Below are positions 1 to 5,441 of a stretch of 6,321 nucleotides of DNA, piece after piece. Source of the DNA: an uncultured Bdellovibrionales bacterium. Lineage in GTDB: Bacteria; Bdellovibrionota; Bdellovibrionia; Bdellovibrionales; UBA1609. The notes under the pieces are model-generated. The model was given only the letters and a program-made list of their open reading frames with translations. It did no database searches and was not told the origin of the DNA. The position numbers and the translations under genes are program-made. The stretch spans positions 1-6,321 of the forward strand of contig CALJPJ010000197.1 of NCBI GenBank assembly GCA_937980625.1, in the 5' to 3' direction. The stretch's first letter is position 1. The number at the start of each line of letters is the position of its first letter.

Positions 1-573
1 TTTGATGCAATTAAAGCTATTGACTATGCAATAGATAATGGAGCGCATATACTGCATAGCTCTTGGGGAAGTAAAAATAAGTCATTGGCTCTAGAGTTAG
101 CATTGTTAAAAGCATCCAATCATGGTTTATTAATCGTCTCATCGGCGGGTAACAATGCTTCTAATAATGACGTTGTTCAAGTCTATCCAGGCCCTAATGA
201 CATTCCAAACTTAATCACTGTAGCCTCTTCAACAGCAAATGATGTTTTATCAAGGTTTACCAATTTTGGGAGAGTAAATGTTCATCTTGCGGCTCCAGGT
301 GAAAAGGCTTTAAGTATTCATCTAACAATGAATGGAGAAGATCAGTTTAGGTTTTTATCTGGAACCGGTGTGTCAACATCAATGGTCGCAGGAGCAGCAG
401 CTGTTATATTAAATAAAAATCCAAGTTTAAAAGGTGATGATTTAAAACAAATAATATTGTCCTCCGCGGATTATATAAGTCAATTTAAAGGTTTTTTAAT
501 GGCTCCCATGCGGTTGAATACTAAGAAGGCTAGAGATTTAGCAAGCTCAAAAAATAAAAGCTCAACAAAATAA
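1..573 (+). CDS. Subtilisin-like (S8 family) protein, C-terminal part, probably catalytically inactive
   Basis: The frame is open from base 1, so the gene begins left of the window; the ATG at 85 is internal. 190 residues are visible. Subtilase landmarks appear in order: an NGAHILHSSWG strand-turn block (residues 14-24), the oxyanion-hole block SSAGNN (Asn at 151-153), the RFTNFG...LAAPG block (about residues 86-100), and the segment that normally carries the nucleophile, SGTGVSTSMVAGAAA (120-134). The family consensus there is GTSMAxPHVAG. Aligned without gaps on VAG, the catalytic Ser is Gly (ggt, 367-369), and the usual Pro-His is Ser-Met. The Asp and His of the triad lie outside the window. 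By family the product would be exported or surface-bound, but the signal peptide is not visible. I infer a pseudoprotease, perhaps with a binding or structural role. The short Lys/Ser-rich tail ends at TAA 571-573, 36 bases from a convergent gene. Confidence 0.88.
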   Translation, partial: FDAIKAIDYAIDNGAHILHSSWGSKNKSLALELALLKASNHGLLIVSSAGNNASNNDVVQVYPGPNDIPNLITVASSTANDVLSRFTNFGRVNVHLAAPGEKALSIHLTMNGEDQFRFLSGTGVSTSMVAGAAAVILNKNPSLKGDDLKQIILSSADYISQFKGFLMAPMRLNTKKARDLASSKNKSSTK

Positions 574-609
574 AATATAATTGAAAACGACTAAACTGAA
601 TTAGTAATA

Positions 610-1278
610 TTAAGCTGAGATCTTAATGTTAAATTTGTTGAGACCAGGTTTAATGACTTCCTTAATAGTTTTAGCTACAATTAGATTTGATTTCTTGGGA
701 GATAAAATACCCCAAGGCTCAAGGCTTTGGTTGTCATAATTGCGACTAAGCATTGGTTTGACCTCTGTTTGATAAGCTTCATTCAATATAGCAGGGATAT
801 ACATTGAAACCCAGGAAAGGTCATAATTTTTAGGAAGTGTGGCAAGAATAGCCCAGCCGATACGGCTATGTCTTATTTCATCAGTTAAAATTTCATGAAC
901 AGTATCTCTTATAATTTTGGGTTGCGCTAATTTTTTCATTTCGAGTAAAAGGGCTGTGCTTAAAGTTTCAGTGACACAGCTTAATGAAATACTTGTGTAT
1001 ACCAATTGCTCAACTCTTGAAAGGTGATTAGGGCCAAGTTGAACTTCTAAGTTTAGCTTTTGTATTGGAGTTTTTTTAGTACCAATAATTTTCTGACATA
1101 AATCAGCATGGCGCTGTTCATCTTGATAGGCTTGGTTTGCAAGGTCAGTGATAGCGTTATTATTGCCCCAAATCACTTTTGCTTCTTTGGCTATTTGAGC
1201 AAATAGGGCAGCGGCTTCGAGTTCAATCTTTTTGCGGTTTGCCCAAATTTGCTTAACAGCTTGTGGTGTTTTAATCAT
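610..1278 (-). CDS. Ferritin-like diiron domain protein (putative oxygenase/oxidase)
   Basis: 222 residues with no signal peptide, so probably cytoplasmic. The sequence has the four-helix diiron pattern of two E...ExxH halves: Glu21 in the first helix (ELEAAALF), then DEQRH (Glu54, His57), Glu104 in the third helix (CVTETLS), then DEIRHSRIGW (Glu134, His137). All six expected ligands are present, which supports a working metal centre. The DExRH form resembles ferritin-like oxygenase/hydroxylase proteins more than iron-storage ferritin, but the substrate is unknown. The ATG at 1278-1276 lies inside the last codons of the upstream Cys-rich gene (8-base overlap, different frame). There is no purine-rich Shine-Dalgarno in front of it, so translation is probably coupled to that gene. 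The pairing suggests the two products act together, for example an enzyme modifying or metallating the Cys-rich protein; that is inference. An alternative is a generic rubrerythrin-like stress protein. Confidence 0.85.
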   Translation of the reverse strand: MIKTPQAVKQIWANRKKIELEAAALFAQIAKEAKVIWGNNNAITDLANQAYQDEQRHADLCQKIIGTKKTPIQKLNLEVQLGPNHLSRVEQLVYTSISLSCVTETLSTALLLEMKKLAQPKIIRDTVHEILTDEIRHSRIGWAILATLPKNYDLSWVSMYIPAILNEAYQTEVKPMLSRNYDNQSLEPWGILSPKKSNLIVAKTIKEVIKPGLNKFNIKISA

Positions 1279-1519
1279 TGCTATCTAAGGCGTCTAAATC
1301 TGCACAAGAAGTTCCCCAGCAGCAGCTTATACCATCTTTAGGGACCATTTTTTTGATTACATCACCTTGATCTGTACAGCTTAAAGCTTCTTTGCATTCA
1401 TTTGTAGATGTGCAAAAAGCAATTTTATCAGTCGTTAAGTCATTGCTGGCATGACCATTAGTAGAAACTAGCATTGAACCACCTAAAACTAGCACATTAA
1501 ATAATTTATTGATTGTCAT
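1271..1519 (-). CDS. Small exported six-cysteine protein, translationally coupled to the diiron protein
   Basis: 82 residues. There is a short Lys-containing N-terminus, a hydrophobic segment (about residues 6-19) and a plausible signal peptidase I site after NGHA (residue 24), leaving a mature acidic domain of about 58 residues. It holds six cysteines at 36, 42, 48, 66, 67 and 72, in two groups: FCTSTNEC...SC and SCCWGTSC. Six Cys in under 40 residues suggests either three disulfides or metal/cofactor binding. The start is well supported: AAGGAG (complement of 1528-1533) lies eight bases before the ATG. The gene is first in a two-gene unit and its last codons contain the start of the diiron gene. 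I do not recognise the family. It could be a structural disulfide-rich protein, a metal-binding peptide, or a substrate of the neighbouring enzyme. No hydrolase or toxin motif is visible. Confidence 0.8.
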   Translation of the reverse strand: MTINKLFNVLVLGGSMLVSTNGHASNDLTTDKIAFCTSTNECKEALSCTDQGDVIKKMVPKDGISCCWGTSCADLDALDSND

Positions 1520-1527
1520 ATTAAAAT

Positions 1528-1533
1528 CTCCTT
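1528..1533 (-). promoter_or_regulatory. Ribosome binding site of the Cys-rich gene
   Basis: The minus strand reads AAGGAG, eight bases upstream of the ATG at 1519. It is a strong site and apparently the only one serving both overlapping genes, since the downstream diiron gene has none. Confidence 0.8.
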
Positions 1534-1633
1534 ATGTGCTTTTTGTATATCCATCTTATGAGTAAATATAATTAAAAGGAGCTATTGTTACTATAGTTAA
1601 AACTGATGCCAGTCTGATTTATAGAATCACTGA

Positions 1634-1654
1634 AAAATTCTTCTTCAGAATTTT
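1634..1654. repeat. 8-bp inverted repeat downstream of lysR-type gene, possible weak terminator
   Basis: AAAATTCT (1634-1641) and AGAATTTT (1647-1654) are perfect complements around a five-base loop. It lies 30 bases past the end of the LysR-type gene in its direction of transcription. The downstream arm plus the next base gives a run of five U in the minus-strand transcript, so it could act as a weak terminator. The stem has only one G-C pair, so this is uncertain. Confidence 0.35.
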
Positions 1655-1683
1655 ACTGAATTGAATAGTTTAACAGGGCTCAA

Positions 1684-2544
1684 TTACAAAGAAGACCATA
1701 TATTGTTGAGCCCATACTTATTGCGGCATAAATAAACAGATAAAGTCTTTTTGTAAGGGAACCCTTTTATGTTAATTTCTTTAAGTCCTAGATTTTGACC
1801 ATAAAAATCCGGAAGGTAAGATATGGCTAAGCCATTAAGTAAAACAGAGTCCAGTGCTTTTAAAGAATCAGTCAATAATAATTTTTTTCTGTTAAACTTA
1901 TTATTAATAGGCCAGCCATCGGTTTGAGTTTTTTTATTAAATAGGGATAGAGCATTAGAGTTGGTGAGTGCGAACTTTTCGTTTAATATGTCTATAATTT
2001 CAATTTTATTTTTTTTAGCTAAATGGTGATTTTTTGATGAAAAAATTTTGAATGAAAACGTCCCTAAATTTTTAATTAAATTTTGATCTTTTTTTATTTT
2101 TTTCTCTACTGTAAATAGAGCGAAGTCGGCTTGATAAGAGTTGACTAGGTCTAAACCTCTTTGGTTTGTTGTTGTTTTAAATTTTATTTGTGCACTGGGG
2201 TTAGTTTTTATAATTTTTTTTGTAATTAGATGGCCCCATTGCGATAAGGGGAGCTCAGGGCCTACAATTTTTATTTCTAAATCAGAGTAATTCTTATTAT
2301 GGTTCATAACAATTTGTCGCTCTAGGGCTAAGAATTCAGCACCTTGCTTAGCAAAAAAATGTCCAGCTTTTGTTAATGCTAAGTTTCGTCCCACACGTTC
2401 AATGAGTTTAGTTTCAAGCTCCTGCTCAAGCCGACCAATAGCTTTGCTCACGGCTGATGGCGATACTGCCATTATTTCCGCTGCTTTACGTAAGTTCTTG
2501 GTTTGAGCAGTTTGAATAAAATACTTCACTTCGTTTGTTTCCAT
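1684..2544 (-). CDS. LysR-family transcriptional regulator
   Basis: 286 residues, close to the usual 290-300 of the family. The N-terminus is a clear LysR winged helix-turn-helix: the recognition region AAEIMAVSPSAVSKAIGRLE spans residues 21-40, followed by LETKLIERVGRNLALTKAG, the typical wing and start of the linker helix. The C-terminal portion (about 87-286) fits the periplasmic-binding-protein-like effector domain but is Lys/Asn-rich and too diverged to suggest a ligand. In this family the protein works as a tetramer that binds near its own divergent promoter and responds to a small co-inducer. Here it is divergent from the exported-protein operon starting at 2658, across a 113-base gap, making that operon the obvious candidate target; this is inference. 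The ATG at 2544-2542 gives the expected N-terminus for the family. The Shine-Dalgarno is weak (a GGTG a few bases upstream). Confidence 0.93.
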   Translation of the reverse strand: METNEVKYFIQTAQTKNLRKAAEIMAVSPSAVSKAIGRLEQELETKLIERVGRNLALTKAGHFFAKQGAEFLALERQIVMNHNKNYSDLEIKIVGPELPLSQWGHLITKKIIKTNPSAQIKFKTTTNQRGLDLVNSYQADFALFTVEKKIKKDQNLIKNLGTFSFKIFSSKNHHLAKKNKIEIIDILNEKFALTNSNALSLFNKKTQTDGWPINNKFNRKKLLLTDSLKALDSVLLNGLAISYLPDFYGQNLGLKEINIKGFPYKKTLSVYLCRNKYGLNNIWSSL

Positions 2545-2589
2545 AAATTCACCATTACATAAAAATCATCACTTTACTAGAAACATAAA

Positions 2590-2597
2590 TAGCGCTA
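2590..2597. promoter_or_regulatory. Palindrome TAGCGCTA between the divergent genes, candidate regulator site
   Basis: A perfect 8-bp palindrome lies in the 113-base gap between the LysR-type gene and the operon at 2658. It sits within a T-N11-A arrangement (T at 2586, A at 2598), the loose rule for LysR boxes. It is GC-rich for its surroundings. Such short matches occur by chance, so this is only a candidate. Confidence 0.22.
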
Positions 2598-2642
2598 ATG
2601 AGTACTTTAAGTCAAACAAATAAAGAGTTTGAGAGTTTACAA

Positions 2643-2648
2643 AAGGAG
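2643..2648 (+). promoter_or_regulatory. Ribosome binding site fixing the start at 2658
   Basis: AAGGAG lies nine bases before ATG 2658. The upstream in-frame ATG at 2598 has no such site and would put 20 charged residues in front of the signal peptide, so the start at 2658 is preferred. Confidence 0.8.
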
Positions 2649-2657
2649 AATTTAAAA

Positions 2658-2990
2658 ATGAAAATACTATTAGTTTATATGATTTTAATGTTTAGCTTTG
2701 CTGCATTTGGCTCACATGTTGAAAAATGTGAATTTAATGGAGTTGTAACTTTGATTGATCAAAATATAAATTCTGAAAGCGATACAATAACCGTAAAAGT
2801 TATCAATTCAAAAGCCATGGAGGGGAGTTATGTTGATTGTCAATCTTATGTTGCTGAGGTGCTTTTAGTGGAAGTTGAATCACTGCAAGGTATTTTTGTG
2901 GGAGAGACTGTTAAGCTGAGCTATTCATATTTCAATTCATTAACTCCACAAGGTACTAAGTCATCAAAGTCATTAACTTTAATTGATTAA
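2658..2990 (+). CDS. Small exported protein of unknown function, beta-rich
   Basis: 110 residues from the ATG at 2658. A Sec signal peptide is evident: a lysine at position 2, a hydrophobic core (residues 3-17) and likely cleavage around AFG/S (18-19). The mature part is about 92 residues with two cysteines (24 and 61) that could form a disulfide. It has alternating hydrophobic strands (VVTLIDQ, TITVKVINS, VAEVLLVEVE, VGETVKLSYSYF). The order of strands, with a mid-chain Cys and a VGETVKLSY strand, is reminiscent of OB-fold-like secreted domains, but I cannot name a family. It is first in an operon: its stop is ten bases before the next start (3001). It is divergent from the LysR-type gene, which may regulate it. 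The start choice rests on the AAGGAG at 2643 and on the position of the signal peptide. Confidence 0.78.
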   Translation: MKILLVYMILMFSFAAFGSHVEKCEFNGVVTLIDQNINSESDTITVKVINSKAMEGSYVDCQSYVAEVLLVEVESLQGIFVGETVKLSYSYFNSLTPQGTKSSKSLTLID

Positions 2991-2994
2991 AGGG
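2989..2994 (+). promoter_or_regulatory. Ribosome binding site fixing the start at 3001
   Basis: AAAGGG, overlapping the stop codon of the previous gene, lies six bases before ATG 3001. The in-frame ATG at 2983, inside the previous gene, has no comparable site and would add six residues before the lysine-arginine start of the signal peptide. Confidence 0.65.
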
Positions 2995-3000
2995 TCGCAA

Positions 3001-3837
3001 ATGAAAAGGTTTTTTGTAACTATATATTTTTTATTCATATCTCAAGTTGGGTCTAGTTGTGAACTTTATTCAGAACCAGTATTCGATTCTTTTTATGCAA
3101 ACAATTACTTACAATTAAAAAATCCTTTAGCCTTTGTATTGCAGCCCCAAGGGGAGAGTAGTATAAGTCATTTATCTGAGTTGACAAATATATCTGTAAA
3201 ACAGTTTGTAAAGACACTCAAGTCAGAAAAAATAGATGTGAAATTAAAATCTTGGTCAAAAATATCTATTAAAGAACAATATATAGTTTTAGGTAAAGTA
3301 TTTAAACTTCAAGTTGAATCAATGAATATCAAGCCGCCGAAGCTAATAATTGAAGATGACATAATTCAAGGCAGTGCTTACTTTGACTTTGACCTTGCCA
3401 ATAAGTCATTAGGGCGTGTTTTGTTAAATCCTAAAAAAATTGCCGAAGATTCAAACCCCTACCTAAATATTTTACTTTTAATCCATGAAACTCGTCATGC
3501 TTATCAATTGGCTCAGGCATTTGAAAATAAAACTAGCTTACAAAAAAGATATATGGCTGCATTTGAGCAGCAAAAAATAAGTGAGCAGCTAAGTTTTTCA
3601 GACTTTTTAACTTTGATCAATGAATATGAAGCTTTCCAATTTGCTAATGCTGTAATTGGTGAAATTACTAATTGGCATGTGAGCACCAAAGGCTTGGGGA
3701 CTTTTGCTAGTCAATTTGATAAATCAGGAAAGCTTAAGATTAATTTACCACATTTATTTAATGTGCATCCGCCTAAAAACATACTGCCTATATTCAATGT
3801 CTTACAAAAGACACAATATGAAATTCTGAAGGAGTAA
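3001..3837 (+). CDS. Exported HExxH zinc-metalloprotease-like protein
   Basis: 278 residues from ATG 3001. The N-terminus MKRFFVTIYFLFISQVGSSC is a Sec signal peptide. The Cys at 20 follows G-S-S, which is not a good lipobox, so ordinary cleavage is more likely than a lipoprotein. The key motif is LLIHETRHAYQ (His162, Glu163, His166), a zinc-binding HExxH helix. About 42 residues later comes INEYEAFQFAN (207-216), where Glu208 or Glu210 could be the third zinc ligand, as in gluzincin-type peptidases. The block before the motif (YFDFDLANKSLGRVLLNP) could form the edge strand usual in these folds. I infer a periplasmic or secreted peptidase; the exact family and target are not known to me. It follows the 110-residue exported protein by ten bases, so they are co-transcribed and may work together, perhaps as enzyme and inhibitor or partner. 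No propeptide boundary is evident. Confidence 0.75.
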   Translation: MKRFFVTIYFLFISQVGSSCELYSEPVFDSFYANNYLQLKNPLAFVLQPQGESSISHLSELTNISVKQFVKTLKSEKIDVKLKSWSKISIKEQYIVLGKVFKLQVESMNIKPPKLIIEDDIIQGSAYFDFDLANKSLGRVLLNPKKIAEDSNPYLNILLLIHETRHAYQLAQAFENKTSLQKRYMAAFEQQKISEQLSFSDFLTLINEYEAFQFANAVIGEITNWHVSTKGLGTFASQFDKSGKLKINLPHLFNVHPPKNILPIFNVLQKTQYEILKE

Positions 3838-4131
3838 GTCTTTAGTTTGTATTTTAATTAGTTGTGCTCAGAGGAAAATCTAATAACTAAATGATAGTGT
3901 AAAGTGTTATTGGTTATCTCTTCTACTTAATTTTAATTAAAGTATTGTCATTTATGTAAAAAATGTGTCAACTTTATAGGTGACTTTAGATCTATTTAAT
4001 AAAGTAATTTGTGTGATTAGAGCACTTAGCAGAACCAGTTTTAATTTTAAAAAAAAATATGAAAATTCTACAGTTTACATAAATTAGGCAAATGTGTTAC
4101 AGAAATGAATACTTTAAATTAAGGAGTTTTT
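3838..4131 (+). other. 294-base intergenic region, no gene seen
   Basis: No frame of useful length occurs on either strand. The region is very AT-rich, with short palindromes such as TAGATCTA and TTAATTAA and a nine-A run near 4050. No GC-rich stem followed by a T-run was found, so no intrinsic terminator is evident for the operon ending at 3837. The promoter of the gene at 4132 must lie here; the closest element to a consensus is TTTACA (4074-4079), with no convincing -10 partner. An AAGGAG (4121-4126) lies five bases before ATG 4132. Confidence 0.5.
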
Positions 4132-4611
4132 ATGAAAACATTAATTAAATTAATATTGGTCAGCTTGTTTGTGACGCCTGCTTTTGCTGAAGAAATCATT
4201 GAAAGTAGTAATCACAGGGATTCTCAGGTAGTTATAGCTAGAGTTGTTAAATTAGTTCAGTTATCTAATGATAACAATATTATGGTGAATGTCGTGGTTA
4301 ATGATCTTGGTGGCAGCACTGATGTATCGCCCACTCAAACAGTTTACTTTACAATGTATTCTAAAGGTGAGGAGTTTAGTACTGATGCTACATTTAAAAT
4401 TGCGAATGTGCTTTCATTTAACTCAGCTAAAGAAGTATCTTCAGGTAAGTATGAAATCAGTGTAACCGTTTATGAAGATACAATAGAAAATCTTGTATAT
4501 TCTATTGATGCTAGATCAGCAATATTAGATATGGAAAGTGTGAAATGTGATTACTTTGATTGTGAGGCATCGACGAACTTCTCTACTTCTATAAAAGTAA
4601 TAAAAAATTAA
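4132..4611 (+). CDS. Exported protein of unknown function
   Basis: 159 residues. The N-terminus has lysines at 2 and 6, a hydrophobic core and an A-F-A/E cleavage site after residue 19, a textbook Sec signal peptide. The mature 140 residues look beta-rich (VVIARVVKLVQL, IMVNVVVNDL, TQTVYFTMYS, YEISVTVYED, LVYSIDARSAILDM). Two cysteines lie close together near the C-terminus (KCDYFDCE). No catalytic motif is visible and I do not recognise a family; a small beta-sandwich periplasmic or surface protein is the most one can say. The start has AAGGAG (4121-4126) just upstream. It stands alone, 294 bases after the previous operon and 191 bases before the next gene, with no clear terminator at its end. 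Confidence 0.8.
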   Translation: MKTLIKLILVSLFVTPAFAEEIIESSNHRDSQVVIARVVKLVQLSNDNNIMVNVVVNDLGGSTDVSPTQTVYFTMYSKGEEFSTDATFKIANVLSFNSAKEVSSGKYEISVTVYEDTIENLVYSIDARSAILDMESVKCDYFDCEASTNFSTSIKVIKN

Positions 4612-4802
4612 ACTTCACACAGTGAACTGCAATCTCCAATTGCTAGTGGTTATAAAATTGTAAAAACTAGCAAAGGGGATAGCTACCCCTCCAGTAAGAC
4701 ATAAGCCTTTTATTCGGCCATCTTTGGAGTCAAAGCAAAGCTCTATGAGATTTTTTACCAAATTAGTATGACAACCTTTTATAAATAATGGAGTTTTAGT
4801 CA
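4612..4802 (+). promoter_or_regulatory. Hairpin-rich spacer, possible structured 5' leader of the gene at 4803
   Basis: In 191 bases without a credible gene there are several inverted repeats in a row. TTGCTAGT (4640-4647) pairs with ACTAGCAA (4666-4673), 8 bp perfect. AGGGG (4674-4678) pairs with CCCCT (4686-4690) and directly abuts the first. CTCCA (4689-4693) pairs with TGGAG (starting about 4725) as the base of an imperfect stem that includes AAGA/TCTT and GCC/GGC. The CTTTG-GAGT-CAAAG hairpin shares bases with that stem, so the two are mutually exclusive. A six-T run follows at 4751-4756. GGAG at 4790-4793 serves ATG 4803. It could be a regulatory leader with alternative folds, a small RNA, or a repeat element. 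I could not match it to a known riboswitch class. Confidence 0.4.
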
Positions 4803-5213
4803 ATGAAGTTAAGTTTAGTGTTTACGATGATAATGTTTTTGTATTCGAGTGGTGCTCAGTCCTCTCAAGTTGATTATTGGCACAAGTCCCCTAAACCAAT
4901 TACAGACCATTTTGGACAAAAAATAATGCCAATCGATTCACAAAAGCTTTGTGCTGAGTACTCTATGGATGAAATTTATGACCATTTAAATCCACATTTT
5001 TCAGTTGGAGCGAAGCAAGGAGGCACAAGGGTGGATGTGGCTGATTATTATAAAAGTGCTCATTTGATTGAAAATACAGTGCAAATTTCTGTTGTAAACC
5101 TTAGTTATAGGGTTAACCAAATTTTTTATGTGACTATTGAGTTAAGTAATGATGAATGTCTATTTGGTTCTGTGTATAAAATAGACTCATCAGGAAATCA
5201 AATAGAACTATAG
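4803..5213 (+). CDS. Exported protein of unknown function
   Basis: 136 residues. It begins MKLSLVFTMIMFLYSSGAQS, a Sec signal peptide with likely cleavage near residue 20 or 21 (AQS/S). The mature part, about 116 residues, starts with an aromatic, His-rich stretch (DYWHKSPKPITDHFG), has two well separated cysteines (50 and 119) and ends with beta-like segments (TVQISVVNLSYRV, IFYVTIELS, LFGSVYKIDSS). No family is recognised. The start is supported by GGAG nine bases upstream and by the position of the signal peptide. The stop at 5211-5213 is seven bases before the GTG of the next small gene, so the two are probably co-transcribed. Its upstream spacer is unusually rich in potential RNA hairpins, which suggests control at the leader level. 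Confidence 0.77.
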   Translation: MKLSLVFTMIMFLYSSGAQSSQVDYWHKSPKPITDHFGQKIMPIDSQKLCAEYSMDEIYDHLNPHFSVGAKQGGTRVDVADYYKSAHLIENTVQISVVNLSYRVNQIFYVTIELSNDECLFGSVYKIDSSGNQIEL

Positions 5214-5220
5214 ATACTAA

Positions 5221-5412
5221 GTGTGTAAAAAAATATGTTACTTTATTTTGATTACTATTTTAGTTCTTTGTCGAAATTCTCAAGCTTGTGTTTTTGATAA
5301 AGAGAGACTCTCGTATAATCGGCTATATCAAGAGGTCCATTGGCTGTTTGATGATGTAAGGGAGGCTAAGTCTGGTTTAAGAGCGTTATTCAGTATTAAT
5401 TTGATATGCTAG
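5221..5412 (+). CDS. Tiny exported protein with GTG start, possibly a gene remnant
   Basis: 63 residues from GTG 5221, which directly follows an in-frame TAA (5218-5220); no in-frame ATG exists. The N-terminus (Lys3, Lys4, then a hydrophobic core at about residues 6-16) looks like a signal peptide, with cleavage possible after NSQA (residue 22). This leaves a 41-residue mature peptide beginning with Cys. Its middle (RLYQEVHWLFDDVREA) could be an amphipathic helix. No Shine-Dalgarno is visible, so translation may depend on coupling to the gene ending at 5213. It could be a genuine small secreted peptide or the surviving 5' part of a longer gene; I see no continuation in another frame before the convergent gene that ends at 5439. 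No family recognised. Confidence 0.45.
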   Translation: MCKKICYFILITILVLCRNSQACVFDKERLSYNRLYQEVHWLFDDVREAKSGLRALFSINLIC

Positions 5413-5441
5413 TATAGCTCTTAAGACCTATTGGTATACTA
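5410..5441. repeat. 7-bp inverted repeat spanning the ends of two convergent genes
   Basis: TAGTATA (5410-5416) and TATACTA (5435-5441) are perfect complements around 18 bases. Each arm contains the stop codon of one of the two converging genes. With one G-C pair and no T-run it is at best a weak bidirectional terminator and may be chance. Confidence 0.2.

Noticed and set aside
85..573. Protease homologue as a complete gene from ATG 85
   Set aside because: The frame is open to base 1 and the upstream residues match the subtilase NGA...SWG block, so the gene is cut by the window edge.
590..605. Terminator hairpin ACTAA/TTAGT between the convergent genes ending at 573 and 610
   Set aside because: Only a 5-bp stem with one G-C pair and no T-run; indistinguishable from chance.
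2598..2657. Longer version of the exported protein starting at ATG 2598
   Set aside because: No Shine-Dalgarno, and the extra 20 charged residues would precede the signal peptide; AAGGAG supports ATG 2658.
3945..3985. Minus-strand TTGACA promoter in the 3838-4131 gap
   Set aside because: The -35 match is perfect, but the only -10-like hexamer (AATACT) sits 19 bases away and there is no minus-strand gene nearby to serve.
4674..4757. Known riboswitch (c-di-GMP type, TPP, fluoride) in the structured spacer
   Set aside because: Isolated GCAAAG-like and GGGG/CCCC pieces are present, but the conserved cores and helix order of these classes are not.
4615..4803. 62-codon minus-strand frame opposite the spacer before 4803
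   Set aside because: It starts only with TTG, lacks an ATG and a ribosome binding site, resembles no protein I know, and overlaps the hairpin-rich leader. Probably a chance frame; a gene fragment cannot be fully excluded.
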